Assembly (NCBI RefSeq): GCF_018310535.1
Contig: NZ_CP074102.1
Coordinates: forward strand, 6,448,001-6,512,000
Reading direction: 5' to 3'
Origin: Streptomyces mirabilis
GTDB taxonomy: Bacteria; Actinomycetota; Actinomycetes; Streptomycetales; Streptomycetaceae
Length of the DNA: 64,000 bases
Shown: positions 47,281 through 57,052 of the stretch, in pieces
How positions within the stretch are numbered: position 1 is the first letter of the stretch
How the letters are laid out: each line of letters starts with the position of its first letter
Notes under the pieces: model-generated
What the model was told of the DNA's origin: nothing
What the model saw: the letters and a program-made list of their open reading frames with translations, nothing else
Databases searched by the model: none
Made by a program: the position numbers and the translations under genes

Positions 47281-48090
47281 TCAGCCCTTGAGGGCCGCGT
47301 CCACCACCTTGTCGAAGTCGGCCACCGTCAGCAGCGGGGTGCCGCCGTTGAGCTGCTTGCCGTCCATGACGAAGCCCGGGGTGCCGGTCACGCCCTCCTT
47401 GTTGTCGTCGAAGGTCTTCGACATGGCCATCGCCCAGGCGTCGTAGGTGCCCTTCTTCACCGCGTTCTGGAACGCGGTGTTGCCCTTCAGCGCGGTAACG
47501 GTGTCGGCGACCTGGAGGAGGTAGGCGTCGTCCTTGAACTTGTCGGTCGTCTCGTCCGGGTGCCACTTCGTCGAGTACAGCGCGGTCTTGTACTCGAGGA
47601 ACGCCTCGGGGCTGACGTTCAGCGCGGCGCCCAGGGCGCTCAGCGCGTTCTTGGAGCCCTGGCCGTTGTCCTTGTCGTCGATGAACGTGGCGCCGACGTA
47701 CTGGAACTTGAACTTGCCGTTGTCGATGTCCTTCTTCACGGTCGAGCCGACGGTCTGCTCGAACTGGGCGCAGACCGGGCAGCGCGGGTCCTCGTAGACC
47801 TTGAGGGTCTTCTTGGCGGTGCTCTTGCCGATGACGACGGTGGTGCCCTTGGTGCCCGTGGTGTTGGCCGGGGCGACGACCTTGGCGTCCTTCAGACCCG
47901 CCCAGTAGCTCGGCTTGTTCTTCTGTACGACCGCGTAGCCGACGCCGCCGGCTATCGCGAGGACGGCGACGATGGAGCCGGCCACGATGGCCTGGCGCTT
48001 GACCTTGTCGCGCTTGGCCTGGCGCTCGCGCTCGAGGCGCAGCTTCTCCCGGGCCGCCGTCTTCGCCGCCTGGCTGTTCCGCTTGCTCAT
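47281..48090 (-). CDS. membrane-anchored DsbA/thioredoxin-like protein
   Basis: A 269-residue protein with a very basic N-terminus, one transmembrane helix (about 34-55) and an extracellular thioredoxin fold with a DsbA insertion. The active site is C104-P-V-C107 and the cis-Pro loop is VTGTPGFVMDG. It probably oxidises or isomerises disulfides outside the membrane. The start is the ATG at 48090 with GGAG 9 nt upstream; an ATG at 48105 would add 5 residues. A membrane protein gene follows upstream on the same strand. Confidence 0.88.
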   Translation of the reverse strand: MSKRNSQAAKTAAREKLRLERERQAKRDKVKRQAIVAGSIVAVLAIAGGVGYAVVQKNKPSYWAGLKDAKVVAPANTTGTKGTTVVIGKSTAKKTLKVYEDPRCPVCAQFEQTVGSTVKKDIDNGKFKFQYVGATFIDDKDNGQGSKNALSALGAALNVSPEAFLEYKTALYSTKWHPDETTDKFKDDAYLLQVADTVTALKGNTAFQNAVKKGTYDAWAMAMSKTFDDNKEGVTGTPGFVMDGKQLNGGTPLLTVADFDKVVDAALKG

Positions 48091-48183
48091 GTTGGTGATC
48101 TCCATGGGGGACGCGCACACGTCGTACGCGGATACGTATGGGGGACTGCTGGTGCTCAAGGGCTGTCGCGCAGAAGCGATGGC

Positions 48184-48867
48184 TCAGGCGAAAGCGGCCG
48201 AGAGCGGCGGTCCACGCCGTCCCAGGGAGTGCACGAACAGGCGGGTGCGGGCGCCCGCGCTCCGGCGCGCGGGGCGCGGCAGCCGGCGTACCGGGGCGAG
48301 TCGTACGGTCACGGCGGCGACCGCGATCAGCAGGGGCCGGAAGGTGGCCGCGGCCACCGCGCGCAGCAGCTGGTCCAGGGCGCGGTCGCCGCGGCGCAGC
48401 CAGGCGGCCGCGAGCAGCCCGACGGTGACATGGGCGGCGAGCAGCAGCCAGGCGGCGGCCGGGTCGGTCTGCGCCAGCAGGGCGGCGGCACGGCCGCCGC
48501 TGCCGCCGGTCACATGGGCCAGCGGGGTGCCCACGCTGCCGCCGCACAGCACATCGAATCCGACCGAGCGCAGCGGGCCCGCGACGGGGCCGCCCGCCCT
48601 GCCGTAACAGACGTGCTGGCCCGTGGTGAACACGGTGTCGGCGGTCAGCTCCAGCGGGATGAGCAGGGCGGCGATCCGGCCGAAGCCGCGCTCGCGGCCC
48701 GCCAGCGCGTACGCGATGACGAAGACGGCCGCGGCGATCGCCGCCACGGTGCCCAGCGGCAGCGGGACCCGGGACAGCAGCACGTGCGACGCGGTGGAGA
48801 GCGTCACGACGACAGCCGTGAACAGTGCCGCGCGCACGGCTCTGAGCTGGGTCCCGGGTATGTCCAT
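48184..48867 (-). CDS. uncharacterised polytopic membrane protein
   Basis: A 227-residue protein with about five hydrophobic segments (near 10-30, 38-55, 62-80, 130-150, 165-185) and an Arg-rich C-terminus. Two Cys, in HVCYGRAGG and DVLCGGSVG, lie in the same outer loop by my reading and might form a disulfide, which would fit the neighbouring DsbA-like gene. I do not recognise the family. Confidence 0.7.
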   Translation of the reverse strand: MDIPGTQLRAVRAALFTAVVVTLSTASHVLLSRVPLPLGTVAAIAAAVFVIAYALAGRERGFGRIAALLIPLELTADTVFTTGQHVCYGRAGGPVAGPLRSVGFDVLCGGSVGTPLAHVTGGSGGRAAALLAQTDPAAAWLLLAAHVTVGLLAAAWLRRGDRALDQLLRAVAAATFRPLLIAVAAVTVRLAPVRRLPRPARRSAGARTRLFVHSLGRRGPPLSAAFA

Positions 48868-48959
48868 AGCGGAGCCGAGTGTCCCACGTGCTCCCGTAAG
48901 GGCCCCCTAAAGGGTTCCTATGCGTTACAGGAGCGTTGTGGCTCCGTCGTCCGGGGTGC

Positions 48960-50303
48960 CTACAGGCCCGGGATCCGGCCGTTGCGGAACAGGTCGACGA
49001 AGATCTGGTGGTCGGCACGCGCGCGTGCGCCGTAGCCGTGCGCGAAGTCCACCAGGAGGCCCGCGAAGCCGTCCTCGTCGGCGGCGATCGCGGCGTCGAT
49101 GGCCCGCTCGGTGGAGAACGGGACCAGCTCCGAGTGGCCGCTCTCGTCGTCGGCCGCGGCGTGCATGGTGGCCGTGGCCCGGCCGAGGTCGGCGACGACC
49201 GAGGCGATCTCCTCAGGGTCGTCGATGTCGCCCCAGTCCAGGTCCACCGCGTACGGCGAGACCTCGGCGACCAGCTGGCCGGCGCCGTCCAGCTCGGTCC
49301 AGCCCAGCCACGGGTCGGCGTGCGCCTGCAGGGCACGCTGGGAGATCACCGTGCGGTGGCCCTCGTGCTGGAAGTACTCGCGGATCGCGGAGTCCGTGAT
49401 GTGACGGGAGACGGCCGGGGTCTGGGCCTGCTTGATGTAGATCACGACATCGTTCTCCAGGGCGTCGCTGTTGCCCTCCAGGAGGATGTTGTACGAGGGC
49501 AGTCCGGCGGAGCCGATGCCGATGCCGCGGCGGCCGACGACGTCCTTCACCCGGTAGGAGTCCGGGCGGGCCAGGGAGGACTCCGGGAGCGTCTCCAGGT
49601 AGCCGTCGAAGGCCGCGAGCACCTTGTAGCGGGTGGCCGCGTCGAGCTCGATGGAGCCGCCGCCGGGCGCGAAGCGGCGCTCGAAGTCACGGATCTCGGT
49701 CATCGAGTCGAGCAGCCCGAAGCGGGTCAGCGAGCGTGCGTCACGCAGCGCGTCCAGGAGCGGGCCCTCGGCCGTGTCCAGCGTGAAGGGCGGCACCTCG
49801 TCGCTCTTGGCGCCGGTGGCCAGCGCGTGGATGCGCTCGCGGTAGGCCGCCGCGTACACCTTGACCAGCTCGGTGATCTGGTCGTCACTGAGCGCCTTCG
49901 CGTACCCGATGAGGGCCACGGAGGCGGCGAATCGCTTGAGGTCCCAGGTGAAGGGGCCGACGTACGCCTCGTCGAAGTCGTTCACGTTGAAGATCAGACG
50001 GCCGTTGGCGTCCATGTACGTGCCGAAGTTCTCGGCGTGCAGGTCGCCGTGGATCCACACGCGGGAGGTGCGCTCGTCCAGGTAGGGTCCGCCGCGCCTC
50101 GGCCCGAACCCGATCTCCGCGGTGAGGTCGTGGTAGAAGAGGCCCGCCGTGCCCCGGTAGAACGCGAAGGCGGAGGCCGCCATCTTGCGGAACTTGACGC
50201 GGAACGCGGCCGGGTCGGCGGCCAGGAGCTCGCCGAAGGCGGTGTCGAAGACGGCGAGGATCTGCTCGCCGCGTTGCTCGGCGCTGAGCTGCGGGACCGA
50301 CAT
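48960..50303 (-). CDS. DUF2252 protein, kinase-like fold
   Basis: About 447 residues, DUF2252 family. The motif WIHGDLHAENFGTY with NVNDFDEAYVG matches the catalytic HGDxHxxN and DFD motifs of aminoglycoside-phosphotransferase-like kinases, so it may be a small-molecule kinase. The start is the ATG at 50303, because AGGAGG lies 9 nt upstream; the longer frame to 50390 has none. It is divergent from dnaE across a 270-nt gap. Confidence 0.87.
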   Translation of the reverse strand: MSVPQLSAEQRGEQILAVFDTAFGELLAADPAAFRVKFRKMAASAFAFYRGTAGLFYHDLTAEIGFGPRRGGPYLDERTSRVWIHGDLHAENFGTYMDANGRLIFNVNDFDEAYVGPFTWDLKRFAASVALIGYAKALSDDQITELVKVYAAAYRERIHALATGAKSDEVPPFTLDTAEGPLLDALRDARSLTRFGLLDSMTEIRDFERRFAPGGGSIELDAATRYKVLAAFDGYLETLPESSLARPDSYRVKDVVGRRGIGIGSAGLPSYNILLEGNSDALENDVVIYIKQAQTPAVSRHITDSAIREYFQHEGHRTVISQRALQAHADPWLGWTELDGAGQLVAEVSPYAVDLDWGDIDDPEEIASVVADLGRATATMHAAADDESGHSELVPFSTERAIDAAIAADEDGFAGLLVDFAHGYGARARADHQIFVDLFRNGRIPGL

Positions 50304-50573
50304 CGCTGGGTGCCTCCTGGTGCAGGTGGTGCGTGACATGAGGGAAGGACGTGTCCGTCCGCCGGGACGGTTGCTTCCGTCCTGTCCCAACGGACGAAGG
50401 TACGCGGGAGTGCCCGCGCGCCGGGGACGAACGGTACGCGCGCGTGCCCCGCGCCCTGGATGAAGGTACGGGTGATCGGCCGCGGAGTGTCAGTGGCGCG
50501 TCATAGACTTCGACGCTGTCCCCCCAGACTGTCCGCAGCCTGTCGACGATTGTTCTCCTTGGAGGCCGAAGCC

Positions 50574-53500
50574 GTGTCAAAGCCGCCGTTCACGCACCTG
50601 CACGTCCATACCCAGTACTCGCTGCTGGACGGTGCCGCGCGGCTCAAGGACATGTTCAATGCCTGCAATGAGATGGGCATGACACACATCGCCATGAGTG
50701 ACCATGGCAACCTCCACGGGGCGTACGACTTCTTCCACACGGCGAAGAAGGCGGGCGTCACGCCGATCATCGGCATCGAGGCGTACGTCGCCCCCGAGTC
50801 CCGGCGCAACAAGCGCAAGATCCAGTGGGGTCAGCCCCACCAGAAGCGCGACGACGTGTCCGGTTCGGGTGGTTACACGCACAAGACGATCTGGGCGGCG
50901 AACCGGACCGGCCTGCACAACCTCTTCAAGCTCTCCTCGGACGCGTACGCCGAGGGCTGGCTCCAGAAGTGGCCCCGCATGGACAAGGAGACCATCTCCC
51001 AGTGGTCCGAGGGGCTCATCGCCTCCACCGGCTGCCCCTCGGGCGAGCTCCAGACCCGCCTGCGCCTCGGCCAGTACGACGAGGCACTGAAGTCGGCCGC
51101 CGAGTACCAGGACATCTTCGGCAAGGACCGCTACTTCCTGGAGCTGATGGACCACGGCATCGAGATCGAGCGCCGGGTCCGCGACGGACTCCTGGACATC
51201 GGCAAGAAGCTCGGCATCCCGCCCCTGGTGACGAACGACTCGCACTACACGTACGCGCACGAGGCGACCGCCCACGACGCCCTGCTGTGCATCCAGACCG
51301 GCAAGAACCTCTCCGACCCGGACCGCTTCCGCTTCGACGGCACCGGCTACTACCTGAAGTCCACGGACGAGATGTACGCCGTCGACTCCTCGGACGCCTG
51401 GCAGCAGGGCTGCGCCAACACTCTCCTGGTGGCCGAGCAGATCGACACCGCAGGCATGTTCGAGGCGAAGAACCTCATGCCGAAGTTCGACATCCCCGAG
51501 GGCTACACCGAGGTCACCTGGTTCCAGGAGGAGGTGCGCCTCGGCATGGAGCGGCGCTTCCCCGGCGGCGTCCCCGAGGACCGCCAGAAGCAGGCCGAGT
51601 ACGAGATGGACGTCATCATCCAGATGGGGTTCCCGGGGTACTTCCTCGTCGTCGCCGACTTCATCATGTGGGCCAAGAAGCAGGGCATCGCCGTGGGCCC
51701 GGGCCGTGGCTCGGCGGCCGGTTCGATCGTCGCGTACGCCATGGGCATCACCGACCTCGACCCGATCCCGCACGGTCTGATCTTCGAGCGGTTCCTGAAC
51801 CCCGAGCGCGTCTCCATGCCCGACGTCGACATCGACTTCGACGAGCGCAGGCGCGTCGAAGTGATCAGGTACGTGACCGAGAAATACGGCGCCGACAAGG
51901 TCGCCATGATCGGCACCTACGGAAAGATCAAGGCGAAGAACGCCATCAAGGACTCCGCGCGCGTCCTGGGCTACCCGTACGCCATGGGCGACCGCCTCAC
52001 CAAGGCCATGCCCGCCGACGTCCTCGGCAAGGGCATCGACCTCAGCGGCATCACCGACTCCTCGCACCCGCGCTACAGCGAGGCCGGCGAGATCCGCGCG
52101 ATGTACGAGAACGAGCCGGACGTGAAGAAGGTCATCGACACCGCCAAGGGCGTCGAAGGCCTGGTCCGCCAGATGGGCGTGCACGCCGCCGGCGTCATCA
52201 TGTCCAGCGAGCCCATCGTCGACCACGCCCCGGTCTGGGTGCGGCACACCGACGGCGTGACCATCACGCAGTGGGACTACCCGCAGTGCGAGTCGCTCGG
52301 CCTGCTGAAGATGGACTTCCTCGGCCTGCGCAACCTGACGATCATGGACGACGCCGTCAAGATGGTGAAGTCCAACAAGGGCGTCGACCTCGACCTGCTG
52401 TCCCTCCCGCTCGACGATCCGACGACCTTCGAACTGCTCCAGCGCGGCGAGACCCTCGGCGTCTTCCAGTTCGACGGCGGCCCCATGCGCTCGCTGCTGC
52501 GCCTGATGAAGCCCGACAACTTCGAAGACATCTCCGCCGTCTCGGCGCTCTACCGTCCCGGCCCGATGGGCATGGACTCGCACACGAACTACGCGCTCCG
52601 CAAGAACGGCCTCCAGGAGATCACGCCGATCCACAAGGAGCTGGAGGAGCCCCTCCAGGAGGTCCTGGCGGTCACCTACGGCCTGATCGTGTACCAGGAG
52701 CAGGTGCAGAAGGCCGCCCAGATCATCGCCGGGTACTCGCTCGGCGAGGCCGACATCCTCCGCCGCGTGATGGGCAAGAAGAAGCCCGACGAGCTGGCGA
52801 AGAACTTCACCATCTTCCAGGCCGGCGCCCAGAAGAACGGCTACAGCGACGAGGCGATCCAGGCCCTGTGGGACGTGCTGGTGCCCTTCGCCGGCTACGC
52901 CTTCAACAAGGCCCACTCGGCCGCGTACGGACTGGTCTCGTACTGGACCGCCTACCTGAAGGCGAACTACCCCGCCGAGTACATGGCGGGCCTGCTCACC
53001 TCGGTCAAGGACGACAAGGACAAGTCCGCGATCTATCTGAACGAGTGCCGGCGCATGGGCATCAAGGTGCTGCCGCCGAACGTGAACGAGTCGGAGCAGA
53101 ACTTCGCCGCGCAGGGCGACGACGTGATCCTCTTCGGGCTCTCCGCCGTCCGCAACGTCGGGACGAACGTCGTCGAGTCGATCATCAAGAGCCGTAAGGC
53201 CAAGGGGAAGTACGCCTCCTTCCCGGACTACCTCGACAAGGTCGAGGCGGTCGCCTGCAACAAGCGCACCACGGAATCGCTGATCAAGGCGGGCGCGTTC
53301 GACACGATGGGGCACACCCGCAAGGGCCTCACCGCGCAGTTCGAGCCGATGATCGACAACGTGGTGCAGGTCAAGCGCAAGGAGGCCGAGGGCCAGTTCG
53401 ACCTCTTCGGCGGCATGGGCGAGGAGGACACCAGCGAGCCGGGCTTCGGACTCGACGTGGAGTTCACCACCGACGAGTGGGACAAGGCCTATCTGCTCGC

Positions 53501-54113
53501 CCAGGAGCGGGAGATGCTCGGTCTGTACGTCTCCGACCACCCGCTCTTCGGCCTGGAGCACGTGCTGTCCGACAAGGCCGACGCGGGCATCTCCCAGCTC
53601 ACCGGAGGTGAGCACGCGGACGGCGCGGTCGTCACCATCGGCGGCATCATCTCGGGCCTCCAGCGCAAGATGACCAAGCAGGGCAACGCCTGGGCGATCG
53701 CCACGGTGGAGGACCTGGCCGGTTCCATCGAGTGCATGTTCTTCCCGGCGACGTACCAGCTGGTGTCGACCCAACTCGTCGAGGACGCGGTCGTCTTCGT
53801 CAAGGGGCGCCTCGACAAGCGCGAGGACGTGCCGCGGCTGGTCGCGATGGAGCTTCAGGTCCCCGACCTGTCGAACGCGGGCACCAACGCGCCCGTGATC
53901 CTCACGATCCCGGCGCTGAAGGTCACCCCGCCGATGGTGAGCCGCCTCGGCGAGATCCTCAGCCACCACAAGGGCGAGAGCGAGGTGCGCATCAGGCTCC
54001 AGGGCCCGCGCAAGACCACCGTGCTGCGGCTCGACCGGCACCGGGTGAAGCCGGATCCGGCGCTGTTCGGTGACTTGAAGGTGCTGCTGGGCCCGTCCTG
54101 CCTCGCGGGCTGA
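50574..54113 (+). CDS. dnaE: DNA polymerase III alpha subunit DnaE
   Basis: The 1179-residue replicative polymerase subunit. The PHP domain starts at the N-terminus (FTHLHVHTQYSLLDGA, AMSDHGNLHG), the palm has catalytic aspartates in PDVDIDF (D417, D419), and a tandem HhH plus OB-fold lies at the C-terminus. The GTG at 50574 follows GGAGG. A candidate -10 (TAGACT, 50504) lies upstream. It is the DnaE1 type, not the DnaE2 type, judging by the intact length and the replicative-type PHP; a terminator follows. Confidence 0.95.
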   Translation: MSKPPFTHLHVHTQYSLLDGAARLKDMFNACNEMGMTHIAMSDHGNLHGAYDFFHTAKKAGVTPIIGIEAYVAPESRRNKRKIQWGQPHQKRDDVSGSGGYTHKTIWAANRTGLHNLFKLSSDAYAEGWLQKWPRMDKETISQWSEGLIASTGCPSGELQTRLRLGQYDEALKSAAEYQDIFGKDRYFLELMDHGIEIERRVRDGLLDIGKKLGIPPLVTNDSHYTYAHEATAHDALLCIQTGKNLSDPDRFRFDGTGYYLKSTDEMYAVDSSDAWQQGCANTLLVAEQIDTAGMFEAKNLMPKFDIPEGYTEVTWFQEEVRLGMERRFPGGVPEDRQKQAEYEMDVIIQMGFPGYFLVVADFIMWAKKQGIAVGPGRGSAAGSIVAYAMGITDLDPIPHGLIFERFLNPERVSMPDVDIDFDERRRVEVIRYVTEKYGADKVAMIGTYGKIKAKNAIKDSARVLGYPYAMGDRLTKAMPADVLGKGIDLSGITDSSHPRYSEAGEIRAMYENEPDVKKVIDTAKGVEGLVRQMGVHAAGVIMSSEPIVDHAPVWVRHTDGVTITQWDYPQCESLGLLKMDFLGLRNLTIMDDAVKMVKSNKGVDLDLLSLPLDDPTTFELLQRGETLGVFQFDGGPMRSLLRLMKPDNFEDISAVSALYRPGPMGMDSHTNYALRKNGLQEITPIHKELEEPLQEVLAVTYGLIVYQEQVQKAAQIIAGYSLGEADILRRVMGKKKPDELAKNFTIFQAGAQKNGYSDEAIQALWDVLVPFAGYAFNKAHSAAYGLVSYWTAYLKANYPAEYMAGLLTSVKDDKDKSAIYLNECRRMGIKVLPPNVNESEQNFAAQGDDVILFGLSAVRNVGTNVVESIIKSRKAKGKYASFPDYLDKVEAVACNKRTTESLIKAGAFDTMGHTRKGLTAQFEPMIDNVVQVKRKEAEGQFDLFGGMGEEDTSEPGFGLDVEFTTDEWDKAYLLAQEREMLGLYVSDHPLFGLEHVLSDKADAGISQLTGGEHADGAVVTIGGIISGLQRKMTKQGNAWAIATVEDLAGSIECMFFPATYQLVSTQLVEDAVVFVKGRLDKREDVPRLVAMELQVPDLSNAGTNAPVILTIPALKVTPPMVSRLGEILSHHKGESEVRIRLQGPRKTTVLRLDRHRVKPDPALFGDLKVLLGPSCLAG

Positions 54114-54145
54114 CGGGATCAGCTGACAGGATCAGATGATGTACG

Positions 54146-54179
54146 CGAGGGGCGCATCCGTTGTCGGATGCGCCCCTCG
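54146..54179 (+). terminator. terminator of dnaE
   Basis: A perfect 15-bp stem (54146-54160 with 54165-54179) with a 4-nt TTGT loop, 32 nt after dnaE. It also faces the small minus-strand gene at 54217. Confidence 0.8.
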
Positions 54180-54216
54180 GTGTGTACCTGGGCTTCAACA
54201 GCCCTTACGCGTGGCC

Positions 54217-54393
54217 TCAGTTGTGGCCGAAGCGCTTCTGGTGCTTGCGGGCGACGTCCGCGGGGCTGCCCTGGGCCTGCGACATCGGCGTGTGAGCCTC
54301 CGTCGAGGACCGCTGCGCCTGCTCCTGCGCACGCTCGGCCTGCGAGGAGCGGTCCTGCTGGCCGCCCTGCTTGCGGTTCTTGTTCTTGGCCAT
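54217..54393 (-). CDS. small basic hydrophilic protein
   Basis: A 58-residue Lys/Gln/Arg-rich protein (MAKNKNRKQGGQQDRSS ... KHQKRFGHN) with no hydrophobic segment; probably disordered. The ATG at 54393 has a perfect AGGAGG site, which makes it a real gene. I recall unnamed homologues in Streptomyces. Function unknown. Confidence 0.78.
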   Translation of the reverse strand: MAKNKNRKQGGQQDRSSQAERAQEQAQRSSTEAHTPMSQAQGSPADVARKHQKRFGHN

Positions 54394-54621
54394 GGTGATT
54401 GCCTCCTGTGGGGCCCTCGGGGTCAGGGCCGGATCCAGATTCACATAGCCTGACAAGCAGTGCATTTCGGAGAATTACCGTGCGTAATAAGGCCTGTCGG
54501 AGCGTTATCCCCCGATACGCCACGCCGAAGATCGAGTTCGGGCCGTTAACCTCCGCGCCGTCGGGCAGACTCGAAGGAAGCCCGAAGCGAATCTCCCGGA
54601 ACCGGAAAGAGGGTGGACCGC

Positions 54622-55839
54622 GTGGACCGCTGCATCGTCCTGGTGGACGCCGGGTATCTGCTCGGGGCTGCCGCCAGTCTCCTCGCCGGGGAGCCTTCGC
54701 GATCCCGGATCACCGTCGACCACGCCGCCCTCATCCAGGGCCTGCGCGAGCGCGCCGAGTCCGACACGGAGCGGCCCCTGCTGCGCATCTACTGGTTCGA
54801 CGGCGCGCCCGACCGCGTACCGCAACCGGAGCACCGCCGGCTGCGCGTGATGCCACGGGTCACCGTGCGCCTCGGCGCGCTGACCCGCAGCGACGGACGG
54901 TGGGCGCAGAAGGGCGTCGACGCCGCCATGCACGCCGAGCTGACCGAGCTGGCCCGCAACCGCGCCTGCTCCGACGTGGTCCTGGTGACCGGCGACGGGG
55001 ACCTGCTGCCGGGCATGATGGCCGCCAAGGAGCACGGCGTGGCCGTGCACCTGTGGGCCGTGCAGGCCGCGGACGGCGACTACAACCAGTCCGAGGACCT
55101 GGTCGCCGAGGCCGACGAGCGCCGGGTGCTGGACCGGGCGTGGATCACGAAGGCCGTACGGGCCAAGGACCTCGGCGGGATCTGCGCGCCGCAGCCCGTG
55201 CCGCGCCCCGAGATCGCCGCGATCCTCTCCGCGCCACTGCCCGACTCGTCGCTCGCCGGCGCGGCCGAGCGCCCCTCCGAGGCCGCGGAGCACAGCCCCG
55301 TCGCCGAGTCGCAGAACGGGGCCGAGGAGCGGGTTCCCGCCCCCAAGGGCGTGCCCACGCCGAAGGACCTGGCCGCGCTGCGCGCGCCGGGCGTCCAGGC
55401 CCCCCAGCACCCCGCCAGTGCGACGCTGCGGTGGTCGTCCGACAAGGGGTGGATCGAACGCCCCGGGGGCGCCACGGAGTCCACGGAGGCCGCCGCGCTG
55501 CCCACGCTCGCCCAGCTCACCTCCGCCGAGCAGCGATGGGCCGACCGCGAGGAGGACATCACCACGGTCGGCGGCGATCCCTACGAGGTGGGGCAGGTCT
55601 TCGCGCGCCGCTGGATGGAGCGGCTCACCGACCCGAGCCACCTGCAGAAGCTGTCCACGATGTACCCGCGGGTGCCGCACCGCGTGGACGGCGAGCTGCT
55701 GCGCTACGCCGCGCGCTTCGGGCTGCTCGCCCACAAGGACGACCAGATCGACGAGCACGACCGGTATGCGATCAGGGCGGGGTTCTGGCGGGAGATCGAT
55801 GTGCGTACGGCGGCGGAGCATGCCCCTGCCGGGGAGTGA
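54622..55839 (+). CDS. NYN domain protein (PIN-like nuclease fold)
   Basis: About 405 residues. The N-terminal half is a NYN/PIN-like domain: VLVDAGYLLG (first Asp), then RIYWFDGAPD, QKGVDAAMHAELTELA and VLVTGDGDLLPGMMAA (acidic residues of the metal site). The C-terminal half has a charged linker and a helical domain with GDPYEVGQVFARRWMERL. NYN proteins are mostly RNases that work in RNA decay or defence; the substrate is unknown. The GTG at 54622 is preferred; GTG 54613 lies too close to AGAGG. Confidence 0.85.
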   Translation: MDRCIVLVDAGYLLGAAASLLAGEPSRSRITVDHAALIQGLRERAESDTERPLLRIYWFDGAPDRVPQPEHRRLRVMPRVTVRLGALTRSDGRWAQKGVDAAMHAELTELARNRACSDVVLVTGDGDLLPGMMAAKEHGVAVHLWAVQAADGDYNQSEDLVAEADERRVLDRAWITKAVRAKDLGGICAPQPVPRPEIAAILSAPLPDSSLAGAAERPSEAAEHSPVAESQNGAEERVPAPKGVPTPKDLAALRAPGVQAPQHPASATLRWSSDKGWIERPGGATESTEAAALPTLAQLTSAEQRWADREEDITTVGGDPYEVGQVFARRWMERLTDPSHLQKLSTMYPRVPHRVDGELLRYAARFGLLAHKDDQIDEHDRYAIRAGFWREIDVRTAAEHAPAGE

Positions 55840-56006
55840 ACCGGGGGAGCGGTTGAACCCCGGGTGTGCTCTTCCGGTATGGGTGGGTGGGGGCGCTTCT
55901 TCAGCGCGCCAGACCTTCGAGACCCGGGCCAGGACGGCTCGTGGACCGACTGAGGCGAGGGCCCCGGGCGCATAACGGGGCATCGGACCCCGTAGGCTCG
56001 TCCTTC

Positions 56007-57029
56007 GTGAGTACGCGCACGGCACAGGCAGTCCGGAACGGGCACAGGGGCGATGTCGTGTGCTCGGTGCGCGCGCTGACCAAGACCTACCCGGCCGTCC
56101 GTGGACGCCGTGGCAGCCCCGGTACACCCGAGGTGCGGGCCACCGACGGGGTACGGCTGGACATCCGGCGCGGCGAGATCTTCGGACTGCTCGGGCCGAA
56201 CGGCGCCGGGAAGTCGACCCTCGTACGCCAGCTGACCGGGCTCATGCGCCCCGACAGCGGCAGCGTCGAGATCCTCGGACACGACATCGTGCGTCACCCC
56301 GAACGGGCTGCGCGCATCCTCGCCTACCTGGGACAGGAGTCCACCGCCCTCGACGAGCTGACCGTGTCGCTGGCCGCGGAGACGACCGGGCGGCTGCGCG
56401 GGCTCGAACTGCGCGAGGCGCGGGCCGAGCGGGACGCCGTACTCGACGAGCTGGGCCTCACCCCGATCGCCTCCCGCCCCCTGAAGAAGCTCTCCGGCGG
56501 GCAGCGGCGGCTGGCCTGCTTCGCCGCCGCGCTGGTCGGGCAGCGACCGCTGCTCGTCCTCGACGAGCCGACCACCGGCATGGACCCCGTGGCCCGGCGG
56601 GCCGTGTGGTCCGCCGTCGACCGGCGCCGGGCCGAGCACGGCGCCACCGTGCTGCTGGTCACCCACAACGTCATCGAGGCCGAGACCGTGCTCGACCGGG
56701 TCGCCGTCCTCGACCGGGGCCGCGTCATCGCCTGTGACACGCCGGCCGGGCTGAAGGAGCGGGTCGCGGGCGAGGTGCGGGTCGAACTCGTCTGGCGCGA
56801 GAGCGCGCCGCTGGACGTGCCCGAGGTCGCCGCGCTGCGCGCCCGGGCCGTCGAGTCGGGCCGCCGCTGGACCCTGAGGCTCGCCCCGGAGGAGGCCCGC
56901 GCGGCCGTCGCCACGGTCACCGGAGGCGCCGCGTTCGCCGCGCTCGACGACTTCACGCTGGCCACGCCGAGCCTGGAGGACGTGTACCTCGCGCTCGGCG
57001 GCAATGCGCAGGGGTTGGTGAAGGCGTGA
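56007..57029 (+). CDS. ABC transporter ATP-binding protein
   Basis: A 340-residue ATPase with intact motifs: Walker A GPNGAGKST, signature LSGGQ, Walker B LLVLDEPTTGMD and the H-loop VTHN. A C-terminal extension (about 245-340) is as in exporter-type CcmA/DrrA proteins. With the permease at 57199 it forms a probable ABC-2 exporter. I chose the GTG at 56007; a GTG at 56058 is a shorter option. The 169-nt gap to the permease holds an 18-bp tandem repeat. Confidence 0.88.
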   Translation: MSTRTAQAVRNGHRGDVVCSVRALTKTYPAVRGRRGSPGTPEVRATDGVRLDIRRGEIFGLLGPNGAGKSTLVRQLTGLMRPDSGSVEILGHDIVRHPERAARILAYLGQESTALDELTVSLAAETTGRLRGLELREARAERDAVLDELGLTPIASRPLKKLSGGQRRLACFAAALVGQRPLLVLDEPTTGMDPVARRAVWSAVDRRRAEHGATVLLVTHNVIEAETVLDRVAVLDRGRVIACDTPAGLKERVAGEVRVELVWRESAPLDVPEVAALRARAVESGRRWTLRLAPEEARAAVATVTGGAAFAALDDFTLATPSLEDVYLALGGNAQGLVKA

Positions 57030-57052
57030 GCGCGCGGGGTCTGGAATCCGTA

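Noticed and set aside
50577..54041. 1154-residue open frame on the minus strand
   Set aside because: Antisense to dnaE, with no recognisable domains and the Leu/Val/Gly/Arg bias of a shadow frame.
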